Positions 24,912-33,149 of a stretch of 57,317 nucleotides of DNA are shown one piece after another. Both the position numbers and the translations under genes were made by a program. Under the pieces are notes generated by a model, which was given only the letters and a program-made list of their open reading frames with translations, was not told the origin of the DNA and did no database searches. Position 1 is the stretch's first letter. Each line of letters begins with the position of its first letter. Origin of the DNA: CAZUXY01 sp964624235 (lineage in GTDB: Bacteria > Spirochaetota > UBA4802 > UBA5368); the NCBI GenBank assembly GCA_964624235.1, contig CAZUXY010000032.1, forward strand, positions 1 through 57,317, given 5' to 3'.

Positions 24912-25691
24912 ATGAAACAACTCGGTGTACAGACCGACGGGCACATCACGCTTGTAACTTTCAACCGTCCGGAGAAATACAACTCTTTTGATCTCGAACT
25001 CATACGCGGATTCGCCGACGCGGTCACCGCCGCGGCAGCTGACGGTGAGGTAAAAGGGATTATAGTAACAGGATCGGGAAAAGCGTTTTGTACCGGTGGA
25101 GATCTGGGATGGGCCGCCGCGTTCGAAGGCGGCGCGGCGGCGGCATTTCACACGCTCTCGGGACATTTTCACAGGGCCGTTACCGAGATCAGGAAAATGG
25201 AAAAGCCCGTCATCGCGGCAGTCAACGGCGTTGCCGCGGGAGGGGGCTTTTCCCTGGCACTGGCCTGTGATTTCCGCGTCATGGCCGCATCGGCCGTGCT
25301 TCGCCAGGGTTTTACCTCCAACGGGCTTTCCATGGACGGCGGTGCCACCTTTACCCTGCCCCGCCTGGCGGGCTGCACAAGGGCTATGGAAATCGCCGTT
25401 TTCGACCCCGCCATCTCGGCCGAGACGGCCTTGCAGTGGGGGCTCGCCACCCGCATCGCCGACGACACGCGTCTCATGGAAGAGACCGGAATGTTGATAC
25501 ATGCCGTGCTGTCGGGCTCGCTTAACTCCTTCGTGTGCTCGAAGAGACTGCTGAACGAATCGTACAGCACCCCCATGGAGCAACAGATGGAGAAAGAACG
25601 TTCCGCTCTGGCGGCCTGCGCCTCCCACAGGGACGGGAAAGAAGGGATCAGGGCTTTTCTGGAAAAACGCAAACCGGTTTATACAACGTGA
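24912..25691 (+). CDS. Enoyl-CoA hydratase/isomerase family protein
   Basis: This is a 259-residue crotonase-fold protein. The first oxyanion loop is GKAFCTGGDLGWAAAF and the second is VNGVAAGGGFSLALACDF, followed by TSNGLSMDGGATFTLPRLAG. AAGGAGGAAG before the ATG is a strong ribosome site. The loop AAAFEGGAAAAFHTLS is unusually Ala/Gly-rich. It follows the LOG gene by about 50 bases and converges with a MaoC dehydratase, so fatty-acid metabolism is the likely context. Confidence 0.87.
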   Translation: MKQLGVQTDGHITLVTFNRPEKYNSFDLELIRGFADAVTAAAADGEVKGIIVTGSGKAFCTGGDLGWAAAFEGGAAAAFHTLSGHFHRAVTEIRKMEKPVIAAVNGVAAGGGFSLALACDFRVMAASAVLRQGFTSNGLSMDGGATFTLPRLAGCTRAMEIAVFDPAISAETALQWGLATRIADDTRLMEETGMLIHAVLSGSLNSFVCSKRLLNESYSTPMEQQMEKERSALAACASHRDGKEGIRAFLEKRKPVYTT

Positions 25692-25731
25692 CGAATTGAA
25701 GTGACCGGGGGTTTGAGCGACATCCCCCGCC

Positions 25732-26208
25732 CTATTCCTCTTTCAGCATCTCTTCGAGGATCCGCCTTTCATGCGGACCGGGAATGAACCCGTAGAGAAA
25801 GGCCCTGAGCACCTCGACGCCGTCCTGGTTCCTGTATACCGCGCTCCCCTCCGCTTTTCCCCTGGTGTCGATGGAGGTGAGGGTGAAGGTGCAGGTGACG
25901 GTATCACCGAAATAGGTGGGACGCATGAAGTGAAGGTCCATCCGCGTCGCCAGCCAGCCAATCTGGCCCCCGATCTCAGAAATCAGGGCCGCGACATGCA
26001 TGCCGTGGCATATGCGCCCGCGGAATTTCTTAAGGGAGGCGAACCGGTCGTCGTAATGGACTGGATTGTAGTCCCTGATCATGTCGCCGAAACGGACCAT
26101 TTCCTCCTCGGTGAAAGTATGGGAAACGGTGAAGACGTCACCCACACCGAGTCCCCCGACGGTTTTTGCCCTGATGCCGTATACTGCCGTTTCCCTGTCC
26201 GTTCTCAT
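25732..26208 (-). CDS. MaoC-like hydratase/dehydratase
   Basis: This 158-residue hot-dog protein contains the hydratase-2 motif: RDYNPVHYDDRFASLKKF with catalytic Asp and His, then RICHGMHVAALIS. It hydrates or dehydrates enoyl-/3-hydroxyacyl-CoA or -ACP thioesters. MRPTYFGDTVTCTFTL is the substrate-gating strand. Together with the two crotonases and the SDR it outlines a fatty-acyl metabolism cluster. GGAGTT precedes the ATG. The CAP-domain gene starts upstream in the same direction. Confidence 0.85.
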   Translation of the reverse strand: MRTDRETAVYGIRAKTVGGLGVGDVFTVSHTFTEEEMVRFGDMIRDYNPVHYDDRFASLKKFRGRICHGMHVAALISEIGGQIGWLATRMDLHFMRPTYFGDTVTCTFTLTSIDTRGKAEGSAVYRNQDGVEVLRAFLYGFIPGPHERRILEEMLKEE

Positions 26209-26243
26209 TGTGTATAACTCCGGCGGTACCAGTGCCGGGAGGT

Positions 26244-26936
26244 TTATTTCTCCACAAAACCGCCGGCGAAATCAATCACGCACATGGTGCCGTAACGGCG
26301 ATGCGGGCCGCATGCGATTCCAACGACTTTAAAGTTCTTGTTGAAAATGTTCTTGCGATGGCCCCTGCCCGGCACACCATCGTCGATGATGAGCCCCATA
26401 ACCACGAAATCCCCGCGACTGGGACCGTACCCTATGTTTTCTCCGGCGGTGACCAGGAACTGCCCGTAGCGTTTCATGCGGTCAAACGGGCTGCTTCGGT
26501 CAGAACCGTAATGCCCGGTGGTGCCGGCGGGCCCCTGGTCCCGGACATGGTCCCTCGCAGCCTTCGATATGCCCTCGGAAGATTTGAACGGCTCCATCGC
26601 GCCCACTTTTCTCAAATAACGAACGGCTTCCTGGACGGCGGGAATCCCTTCCTTCGTCCTGATGTTGATCATGCCGGGATAACTGAATACATTCCCCTGG
26701 TAATACTTCAGCAGTGACTCTATCCGGTCGGCGTATTCCCCGGGCCTGCTCCGTGCCAGGTTCAACTCTTTCAGCACCTCCTGTTCCAGTGCGCTAAGGC
26801 GGGCATCGGTTATTTTACTGGCCTGGTTTGCGCCAGTGTCGCCGAATTTAATAACCAGACAGCCTGAAACCGCCAGGACCGCCGCGAACAGCACCGGCAT
26901 AATTATTTTTGCATTCTTATTCATAAAAGCATTCAT
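26244..26936 (-). CDS. CAP-domain (SCP/PR1) lipoprotein
   Basis: This 230-residue protein has a lipoprotein signal peptide ending VSGC (Cys 26), so it is membrane-tethered outside the cytoplasm. The CAP fold is clear from ELNLARSRPGEYADRIESLL, SKAARDHVRDQG, HYGSDRSSPFDRMKRYG and GENIGYG. VPGRGHRKNIFNKNFKVVG follows, with the histidines of the CAP cavity conserved. Bacterial CAP proteins bind lipids or act in envelope defence; the role here is unknown. GGAAGG sits upstream of the ATG. Confidence 0.85.
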   Translation of the reverse strand: MNAFMNKNAKIIMPVLFAAVLAVSGCLVIKFGDTGANQASKITDARLSALEQEVLKELNLARSRPGEYADRIESLLKYYQGNVFSYPGMINIRTKEGIPAVQEAVRYLRKVGAMEPFKSSEGISKAARDHVRDQGPAGTTGHYGSDRSSPFDRMKRYGQFLVTAGENIGYGPSRGDFVVMGLIIDDGVPGRGHRKNIFNKNFKVVGIACGPHRRYGTMCVIDFAGGFVEK

Positions 26937-27145
26937 AACAGCACCTTCCGATCGTGTGATGTGTAACTATAGCGCGTACCGCAAAAAAATAAATAACTTT
27001 TCATCTCCCATTGCGGTTCTCCTCAAAAAAAGGATCCAACCGGTCTATGATATCGCGCGGCGCGATCGTGTTCCCCGCCATCAATAACACCATCAGTAGC
27101 CTTATCACAGGTCGACCTCCTCCGTGCGGGTGCACCAGTAACCGA

Positions 27146-27886
27146 TCAGGGCACCAGTAAGAATTTCCCTTTGGCGGTATCCCATTTCATTTTCATGTGC
27201 TTTCGTTTTACACTGTCACACAGGTATTTGATCAGTTCTTTCCTTGCGCCGGTTTTTTCATTACGGTAAAAACAGTGCAGATTGGTTTCCAGAAGATCTA
27301 TCGTTACCACCGTTCCATGCCGGGGAAGCGTATAAGACAGCAACCCGTATTCTTTATGGAGGTTGTTCATTACGACCACAAGCCGCACCCGTTTTTCCCT
27401 GTTCTGCGGCATGGTGAAAAAATCCGCCGGGTTGAGCGGCGGCACCACCTTCAGGGTGACCGTTTCCCATCGGCCCCGCGCCAGTGTAAGAAACTCAAGC
27501 CCGCTGACGCGCACCAGTGGCGGCGTTACCCCGTAATCCCTGCCATATTGGTTCACGCCAAGGACGAAACCTCCTCTGTCCGTGGTGAAAAGGACGATCT
27601 CCTGGTATTCGCGGTATCCTCCGCCGGTACCCTCGTCGGAGATGCGGATATAACCGTTCCTGATATCCACCACGGCCCCTGCCGACCTCCCCTCCCGGGG
27701 CACGACGGCACTCCATCCGTCTTTCTTCTTTACCAGACGGTATTTAAATGATATAGCGGACTCGGGCAGCCGGTGATAGAGGTCGACCACGGAGAGCCCG
27801 GCCGGTAGACCGCCGATCGGCCGGCTCAGGAGCGCGACCGCCGCCGTCATTATACCGGTATAGAGTTTTGCCCTGCTGTTCGCCAC
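27146..27886 (-). CDS. Secreted protein of unknown function
   Basis: This 246-residue protein starts with GTG after GGAGGATGAC and has a weak Sec signal peptide (AKLYTGIMTAAVALLSRPIG). The mature part is beta-rich with GYIRISDEGTGGGYREYQE and FTTDRGGFVLGVNQYGRDYG and a helical C-terminus. I recognise no family. It lies just upstream of the VanX-like gene on the same strand with a 36-base gap, so it is probably the last gene of the TPR-VanX operon and an envelope protein. Confidence 0.55.
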   Translation of the reverse strand: MANSRAKLYTGIMTAAVALLSRPIGGLPAGLSVVDLYHRLPESAISFKYRLVKKKDGWSAVVPREGRSAGAVVDIRNGYIRISDEGTGGGYREYQEIVLFTTDRGGFVLGVNQYGRDYGVTPPLVRVSGLEFLTLARGRWETVTLKVVPPLNPADFFTMPQNREKRVRLVVVMNNLHKEYGLLSYTLPRHGTVVTIDLLETNLHCFYRNEKTGARKELIKYLCDSVKRKHMKMKWDTAKGKFLLVP

Positions 27887-27922
27887 GTCATCCTCCGCCT
27901 GCGCTTCTCTACGCGGGAAAGT

Positions 27923-28645
27923 TCATTCGATGATACGATAACGGGCGCGGATCACTTTTGGGTGAAACGCGTCGAAGTGCCACCATTCATTGGGTATCAT
28001 CCTGAACCCCGCGCCCATCATGGCTTCCCTGAGCTTCCCGCGGTTTTCCACCTGTGCCGCGGTAAGACGTCCATCTTTCAGATAACGCGCTTCCCGGCGG
28101 GGTTCCGCGAGTGTCCCGAGATGATCGTAGGCGGTCCCCATGTCCAGCAGGCGGCGGGGCGCATCCTTTCCGGGTTCCAGTACCACCAGCGAAAGGTCCA
28201 CCGCCGCTCCGTAATTATGGTTCGACCCAATCCAGGGGGGCACCACGTAGTTCTTCCTTTCGGATGCCTTCACGATGGCCCACATTATCTTCTGTACACT
28301 GCGCGGGCGTGCTCCGTCATAGACCACGAAACGGCAGTACGGATGTTTTACTTTAAGCAGGTCGTGGGCCCTCTTCAGCATCAGCGCAACATCGGGCTGC
28401 AGGTAGCAGCGTTCCAGGCATCCATAGACGTCCCTGCCCATGAAATTGTCCCTTGTTGAATATTTAAGTTCGACGATGAGCGACGGGTCCACGGTACGTA
28501 CATCCACCAGTCCAATTTTCGCGAGTCTCGTTTCAAGGGCGCACGGTTCCCCGCGCATGCCCGACGCGGGTGGTATAACGGCCGTCATTATCGCAATAAC
28601 GACGGAAGCGATTACGGACACGGCATTACCGAAACCCGTCTTCAA
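27923..28645 (-). CDS. D-alanyl-D-alanine dipeptidase, VanX-like M15 peptidase
   Basis: This 240-residue protein has a signal peptide (NAVSVIASVVIAIMTAVI), so it acts outside the cytoplasm, unlike cytosolic VanX. Zinc ligands are H143 and D150 in SNHNYGAAVD and H223 in EWWHF; E220 is the catalytic base and R113 in YDGARP the transition-state arginine. It would hydrolyse D-Ala-D-Ala or related muropeptides during wall recycling. It starts with TTG preceded by GGAGG and overlaps the upstream TPR gene by four bases (TTGA). Confidence 0.9.
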   Translation of the reverse strand: MKTGFGNAVSVIASVVIAIMTAVIPPASGMRGEPCALETRLAKIGLVDVRTVDPSLIVELKYSTRDNFMGRDVYGCLERCYLQPDVALMLKRAHDLLKVKHPYCRFVVYDGARPRSVQKIMWAIVKASERKNYVVPPWIGSNHNYGAAVDLSLVVLEPGKDAPRRLLDMGTAYDHLGTLAEPRREARYLKDGRLTAAQVENRGKLREAMMGAGFRMIPNEWWHFDAFHPKVIRARYRIIE

Positions 28646-29688
28646 CGGTAATCCTCCACCCTGATGCTGAACCTCCAGTAATTACGGCCGTCTATCGATA
28701 TCCTGTAACGGGCGGCCGGCGCGTCGCGGTCCAGGGAGGGCGCCTTCCAGCGCAGTTTACGGCTCGCCGGCGCCGTATCCCTCATCACGGGTTTACCCCC
28801 CTCGATTTCGTATTTCGATGCGCACGAGCCCGATGCCGGCACCAGCTTCCCCCCCTCGATCACCATCCGCATGGTGACCACCAGATGCAGTACTGTCCCT
28901 TCACAACGCCAGGTCCCGTATTCCGCCGCCAGGCGTTTCCCGCAGTCCATCTGGTTCGCGTAAAAGACGAACTTACCGTCATGATGGAACAGGTAGGTAT
29001 CGCCCCAGCCCGAGGCCATTACGGGACTGTCCTGCCATACGCCGACCAGCCTGCGCTCAACCGGACTCAGGGTGCTTTCGTATACAGAAAGCAGCCGGTG
29101 GAATGCGTCGCTCCCGTGCATGAAGGCCATGTCGGGATCCTTTCTTATATACACCAGTGAAGAGTAACCGCTCGCGAGCGCCAGTTCGAGGTACTCCATG
29201 GCCTGTCCCGCGTCTTTCATGAGGGAAGACGCACAGGCGGCGTTATAATAGGCCAGGTGTTTCTGCCGGTAGCCCCTTTCCACGGCGGCGTTGTAGGCTC
29301 TGATCGCCTCTCCGTATTCCCTGCCGCCGGCAAGGCAGTTTCCTATTTCATAATAGTACCCGGGATCCGGGTAAAGGAGGATCGCTTTTTCGTATGCCCG
29401 CAATCCCCCGATCGGATTGTTATTTTTGCGGTGCAGGTCCCGTCCCTCGGCCGCAAGCCGTGCGGCCTGTTTTTTGTCGATTTCGGAGGCCGATGAAAGC
29501 CGTTGCCTGACGAAACCCTTCATATCATAAACTTTGGGATTCACCACGGCGAAGACCGTGGCATCGGGATCAGGATGCCGGGCATGAACACCGGACCCGG
29601 CGGGAAGGAACATGATGAGACCGGAGATCACCCCCCGCAGCAGTATTTTCACCGTCGCTCCTGCGGCATTGTACCCCTTTTCGGTCAT
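28642..29688 (-). CDS. TPR-repeat envelope protein
   Basis: This 348-residue protein has a hydrophobic N-terminus (LLRGVISGLIMFLPAG) that is a signal or anchor, then TPR-like helical pairs at about 70-200 (GLRAYEKAILLYPDPGYYYE, AIRAYNAAVERGY, QAMEYLELALASGYSSL) and a C-terminal beta domain (GTWRCEGTVLHLVVTMRMV). It is the first gene of the TPR-VanX-27146 unit, overlapping the next by four bases. A scaffold for wall enzymes is plausible. AAGGAGG precedes the ATG. Confidence 0.65.
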   Translation of the reverse strand: MTEKGYNAAGATVKILLRGVISGLIMFLPAGSGVHARHPDPDATVFAVVNPKVYDMKGFVRQRLSSASEIDKKQAARLAAEGRDLHRKNNNPIGGLRAYEKAILLYPDPGYYYEIGNCLAGGREYGEAIRAYNAAVERGYRQKHLAYYNAACASSLMKDAGQAMEYLELALASGYSSLVYIRKDPDMAFMHGSDAFHRLLSVYESTLSPVERRLVGVWQDSPVMASGWGDTYLFHHDGKFVFYANQMDCGKRLAAEYGTWRCEGTVLHLVVTMRMVIEGGKLVPASGSCASKYEIEGGKPVMRDTAPASRKLRWKAPSLDRDAPAARYRISIDGRNYWRFSIRVEDYR

Positions 29689-29939
29689 ACTCCCTCCTTA
29701 TGGTGCGATACAACCGCGTCCCGGCGAACAGGTTCTTTTCGTCACCGCCTCCCGCGGTAAATCCTGCCGGCCAATATCCTGCTTAAGGGATTCAGGTATG
29801 CCGTAGAGCGGGCCCCGTCATTTAGAACAGGAATGTCCGCCGGCCACGGTAATCCGTCAAAGGAATGTATACCGCATATATACATCATGTCTCCCGGCAT
29901 CACCCTCTGCGGCTCTCGCGGCGGCGATCTGGTTCATCT

Positions 29940-30890
29940 TTACCGGTCCGTTCCGCCCGGAGGAGACGTATCTCCCCCGTTCCCCGGAAGGGGCACCGTT
30001 ACCTTTACCGAAACTCCCCCGCTCGAATGGAACTCCACGGCCCCCTTAAGCTGCTTCGCGAGGGAGCAGACCAGGGTTAATCCCAGGGTTTGACCGCTGC
30101 CGGGTTCGGGATCTTCAAGACCCCGTCCGTTATCAGACACGGTAAGGAAGGCCGCCCCACCCTCGTTTCGCAGTTGAATTTCGATGATTCCCTCTGGACG
30201 TTCGCTGAAAGCGTGTTTGAACGCATTGGACACCAGCTCGATCACGATGATACCCAGTGGAACGGCGGTGTCGAGGTCGAGGGCGGACTCATCAAGGGAG
30301 TAGTTGATCCTGACGGCTTTCCCCGGCACCATGTACGCCTGCCGGATCGCCTCCGCGAGGTTACGGAGATAGGTATCCGCCCGCACAACCGCGAAGTTTT
30401 CTCCCCGGTATAGTATTTCATGGATAAGCGAAATGGCCAGAATCCTGTTGCCTGTCGTGTTGAAAATTTCTCTGACCGCCGGATCGTTGATGTTCTGATG
30501 CTGCAAGCGAAGCAGACTGGAGACAATCTGGAGGTTGTTCTTCACCCGGTGATGGACCTCTCTTATCAGCACCTCCCTTTCCCGCAGGGAACGGGCGATG
30601 CTTTCCTCATTCCTCTTCCTTCGTTCTATTTCACGATGAACGACTAAAGAATATATAAAGAAAACAAACAGCGGGACATACATGTTCTCCACATAGTAAT
30701 CCAGCAGTACGGTAATACCGGCATGTTCCAGGATGTTCGACACGCTGAGAAGCAGACCGATAACGGCGCAGGCGACAAGAAAAAACCGCGGATTGCGGTG
30801 CAGGCGGTCCTTCTTTAGGGTAAAAAGAACAATGACGGCGGCGGAATACAGCAGGGCGGCGGTGATATTCAACACTACCGGTATGGACAT
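29940..30890 (-). CDS. HisKA_2-type sensor histidine kinase
   Basis: This 316-residue membrane kinase has three hydrophobic helices in the first 85 residues. The dimer/phosphotransfer box is LIREVHHRVKNNLQIVSSLL with the phospho-His at 114, followed by the HATPase domain (IVIELVSNAFKHAFSERPEG, then VSDNGRGLEDPE). The HVKNNLQ type is the HisKA_2/HWE-like class usually paired with PhyR-type or orphan receivers; no response regulator is adjacent. It starts two bases after the stop of the preceding small membrane protein. The membrane N-terminus acts as sensor. Confidence 0.9.
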   Translation of the reverse strand: MSIPVVLNITAALLYSAAVIVLFTLKKDRLHRNPRFFLVACAVIGLLLSVSNILEHAGITVLLDYYVENMYVPLFVFFIYSLVVHREIERRKRNEESIARSLREREVLIREVHHRVKNNLQIVSSLLRLQHQNINDPAVREIFNTTGNRILAISLIHEILYRGENFAVVRADTYLRNLAEAIRQAYMVPGKAVRINYSLDESALDLDTAVPLGIIVIELVSNAFKHAFSERPEGIIEIQLRNEGGAAFLTVSDNGRGLEDPEPGSGQTLGLTLVCSLAKQLKGAVEFHSSGGVSVKVTVPLPGNGGDTSPPGGTDR

Positions 30891-30891
30891 C

Positions 30892-31176
30892 TTACCCGCC
30901 TTCCCGGTTCATTTTAAAATAATACAGCACTCCCCAGAAAAACGCCAGGGCCGATAACAGGTAACAGACGTGCTCCAACAGATTCAAGACATCATAGAGG
31001 ATAAAACCCTCGGCGATGGTGAAAATATGGGCCAGGATGATAAAAACGATGCTCAAATAAAAAACGCGAAGACTCGGCAAACCGTTGTCCCTGGTGAGAA
31101 AAACAAACACCAGCACCGCCATCGTGTCAAAAAGCATATTGACGACTTCATTGACCTGGTACACACCGCCCTCCAC
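30892..31176 (-). CDS. Small membrane protein preceding the histidine kinase
   Basis: This 94-residue protein has three membrane segments (NMLFDTMAVLVFVFLT, FYLSIVFIILAHIFTIAEGF, LLEHVCYLLSALAFFWGVLY). The pattern is similar to the kinase's own membrane part, so it may be the detached N-terminal half of a larger membrane sensor split by a stop/start. Start: GTG at 31176, weakly supported. Functionally it should be coupled to the kinase gene. Confidence 0.5.
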   Translation of the reverse strand: MEGGVYQVNEVVNMLFDTMAVLVFVFLTRDNGLPSLRVFYLSIVFIILAHIFTIAEGFILYDVLNLLEHVCYLLSALAFFWGVLYYFKMNREGG

Positions 31177-31383
31177 CGGCTGTCACTTAACACGTCCGTT
31201 CGGAATTCGGCCAGGTAACCATACTGTAGATCGGTTTTGCCCTACCGTAATAAAAAAATACACAATTGCAAGTACAAAAAGCGCGGGGATGAAAGTGCAG
31301 CGCCGATTTTCATTGACAAAAGCGGATTACTCCGCACCTGTTCGATTTATAAGATTCGTGCAGAGGCACAAGGGACACGCATC

Positions 31384-32172
31384 ATGGAACGAGAGACCGT
31401 CATTGAACTGATGAAAATCACCGCCTACAGGGGATCGACCCGCGTATTCGAAGGGCTCACCCTGAAGATGGAACGGGGACGCAGCACGGTCATACTGGGC
31501 CCCAACGGTGCGGGTAAATCCACCCTGCTGAAACTCCTGACCAGGGAACTCTACCCGGTACAGAAGGAAGGGAGTTATCTGAAAATATTCGGCCGGGACC
31601 TGTGGAACATATGGGACCTGCGTTCGCGGCTGGGTATAGTCTCCAACGATCTGCATGAAAGTTACAGCGGCAGGACCAGTGGATCCGACGTGGTGCTTTC
31701 GGGACTCTATTCAAGCATAGGCACCTGGAGCCATCAGTCCTTCACCGGCTTCGACCGGGAGCGCGCCGCCGTTGTGATGAAGACCCTGGGGGTGGAAGAG
31801 CTCTCCGCGCGCCCTTTCTCCGCCATGTCCACAGGACAGCAGCGCCGCTTCCTTCTGGGAAGGGCGCTGATCAACGATCCCGAAGTGCTAGTGCTCGACG
31901 AGCCCGCCGGCGGGCTGGATATTAATGCCTGTTTTCACTATATGGAAATCATTCGCGGCCTCATGGCATCCGGCACAACGGTACTCCTGGTGACCCACCA
32001 TATTCATGAAATACCGCCCGAGATGGAACGGGTGGTACTCCTCAAAGGAGGCAATGTAATCAATGACGGTCCTAAAGCTGAGGTGCTGACCGACCGTTCA
32101 CTGGGCGCCCTTTTCGACACGCCGGTGCGCCTGGTACGACATAACGGCTTCTACCAGGCTTTTCCCGGCTGA
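31384..32172 (+). CDS. ABC transporter ATPase (cytoplasmic subunit)
   Basis: This 262-residue protein has the full ABC set: Walker A GPNGAGKST (residues 39-47), Q-loop SRLGIVSNDL, signature MSTGQQRR, Walker B VLVLDEPAGGLD and H-loop VTHHIHEIPPEM. AAGGGA upstream supports the ATG at 31384; the frame is open further upstream without a ribosome site. No permease is adjacent, so the substrate is unknown; a similarity to ModF/ABC-F-free importer ATPases is only general. It diverges from the small membrane protein and kinase. Confidence 0.85.
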   Translation: MERETVIELMKITAYRGSTRVFEGLTLKMERGRSTVILGPNGAGKSTLLKLLTRELYPVQKEGSYLKIFGRDLWNIWDLRSRLGIVSNDLHESYSGRTSGSDVVLSGLYSSIGTWSHQSFTGFDRERAAVVMKTLGVEELSARPFSAMSTGQQRRFLLGRALINDPEVLVLDEPAGGLDINACFHYMEIIRGLMASGTTVLLVTHHIHEIPPEMERVVLLKGGNVINDGPKAEVLTDRSLGALFDTPVRLVRHNGFYQAFPG

Positions 32173-32195
32173 GGCAAGGCATACACCGGCCGCAT

Positions 32196-32642
32196 TCAAT
32201 GCACCACCAGCGTCTCGACCTCAGTGCTGCGCGCCAGTCTCTCGGGGAGACTCGCGCCGAAAAGGGCCTTCCACCCCTTCCGCTCGTGCGACGAGGTCAC
32301 CACCAGATCAATACTCCTTTCGTCTTTTTCTTTCAGAATCTCTTCGTAGGGATCCCCCATCCTGACCTCGGGAATGATGTCGGCGGCCCGTTCTTTCTTC
32401 AAAAGGTCGATTTCTTCCCTGAGCTTCTTCATCGCCTCATCACACACGCGCCCGGTAATAAGCCTGACTTCACCGGGAGAAAGATGATAATCCTCCGCGT
32501 ATTGCAGTATTTCCTGTTTGATGACGTGCAAGAGGTAAATGTGGGCGCCGTATTCCTCGGCAATGTCCATCGCTTCCATCAGGGCGGCGTTGGCTTCAGA
32601 CGAGAAATCGGTCGGCACCAGTATGTTTTTTAGTTTGAACAT
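32196..32642 (-). CDS. Universal stress protein, UspA family
   Basis: This 148-residue protein starts MFKLKNILVPTDFSSEANAA, the UspA nucleotide-binding start. The ATP-binding loop usually reads GxxG..G(S/T); here it is SSHERKGWKALFGASLPERL, so the first glycine is replaced. Family members respond to stress and energy loss and can bind ATP. The altered loop may mean it does not bind ATP. It converges with the ABC ATPase gene. Confidence 0.88.
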   Translation of the reverse strand: MFKLKNILVPTDFSSEANAALMEAMDIAEEYGAHIYLLHVIKQEILQYAEDYHLSPGEVRLITGRVCDEAMKKLREEIDLLKKERAADIIPEVRMGDPYEEILKEKDERSIDLVVTSSHERKGWKALFGASLPERLARSTEVETLVVH

Positions 32643-32952
32643 GACGCACCTCCTTCAAGACTGCGGCCTTTCCCGCACCAGGGAGACTGCCCGTTACCTG
32701 TTCCCTCTTACCGCCGGTAGAGTGTCATAGTTCCCCAGGTCCCTTTCCGGCCCGGTTGCGTCGTAGTTCTTCCATCCCGTGGGGTTCAGGCGGTTTCCCT
32801 GTGCGCGGAAACAGCCCTATACCGTAAAGATACCGGCGGGATCGGGTAAAAACAAAAAATCGGGCCCTTCGTGAAAACCGGTAAAATCCTGGTTGAAATA
32901 CGGCGGTAACCCGATATACTCCGGTCACCTTTAACCACAGTGAGGACACTAC

Positions 32953-33138
32953 ATGAAAGAACCGAACTGTCCCAATTGTCCCTTGAGAGCCAGATATGAC
33001 AAAAACCCCCGTTCCCTTACAGGCAGATTCTGGAAGTGGCACATCTCATGGTGTCCGGGATGGAAGGCGTACCTGCGCTGGCTTCCCGAGAAGGAACGTG
33101 AGGCCGTGTTCCAGAAGTACGGGCGCAGGGCAGTGTAA
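32953..33138 (+). CDS. Small conserved Cys- and Trp-rich protein
   Basis: This 61-residue protein starts MKEPNCPNCPLRARYDKNPR and has a WKWHISWCPGWKAYL segment. The cysteines at 6, 9 and 34 could bind a metal or form a disulfide. The pattern looks like a family-wide conserved small protein found in other environmental bacteria, but I cannot name it. GAGGA about nine bases before the ATG supports it. It is separated by only 12 bases from the end of ilvB on the other strand. Confidence 0.65.
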   Translation: MKEPNCPNCPLRARYDKNPRSLTGRFWKWHISWCPGWKAYLRWLPEKEREAVFQKYGRRAV

Positions 33139-33149
33139 ACTCCGCGCCT

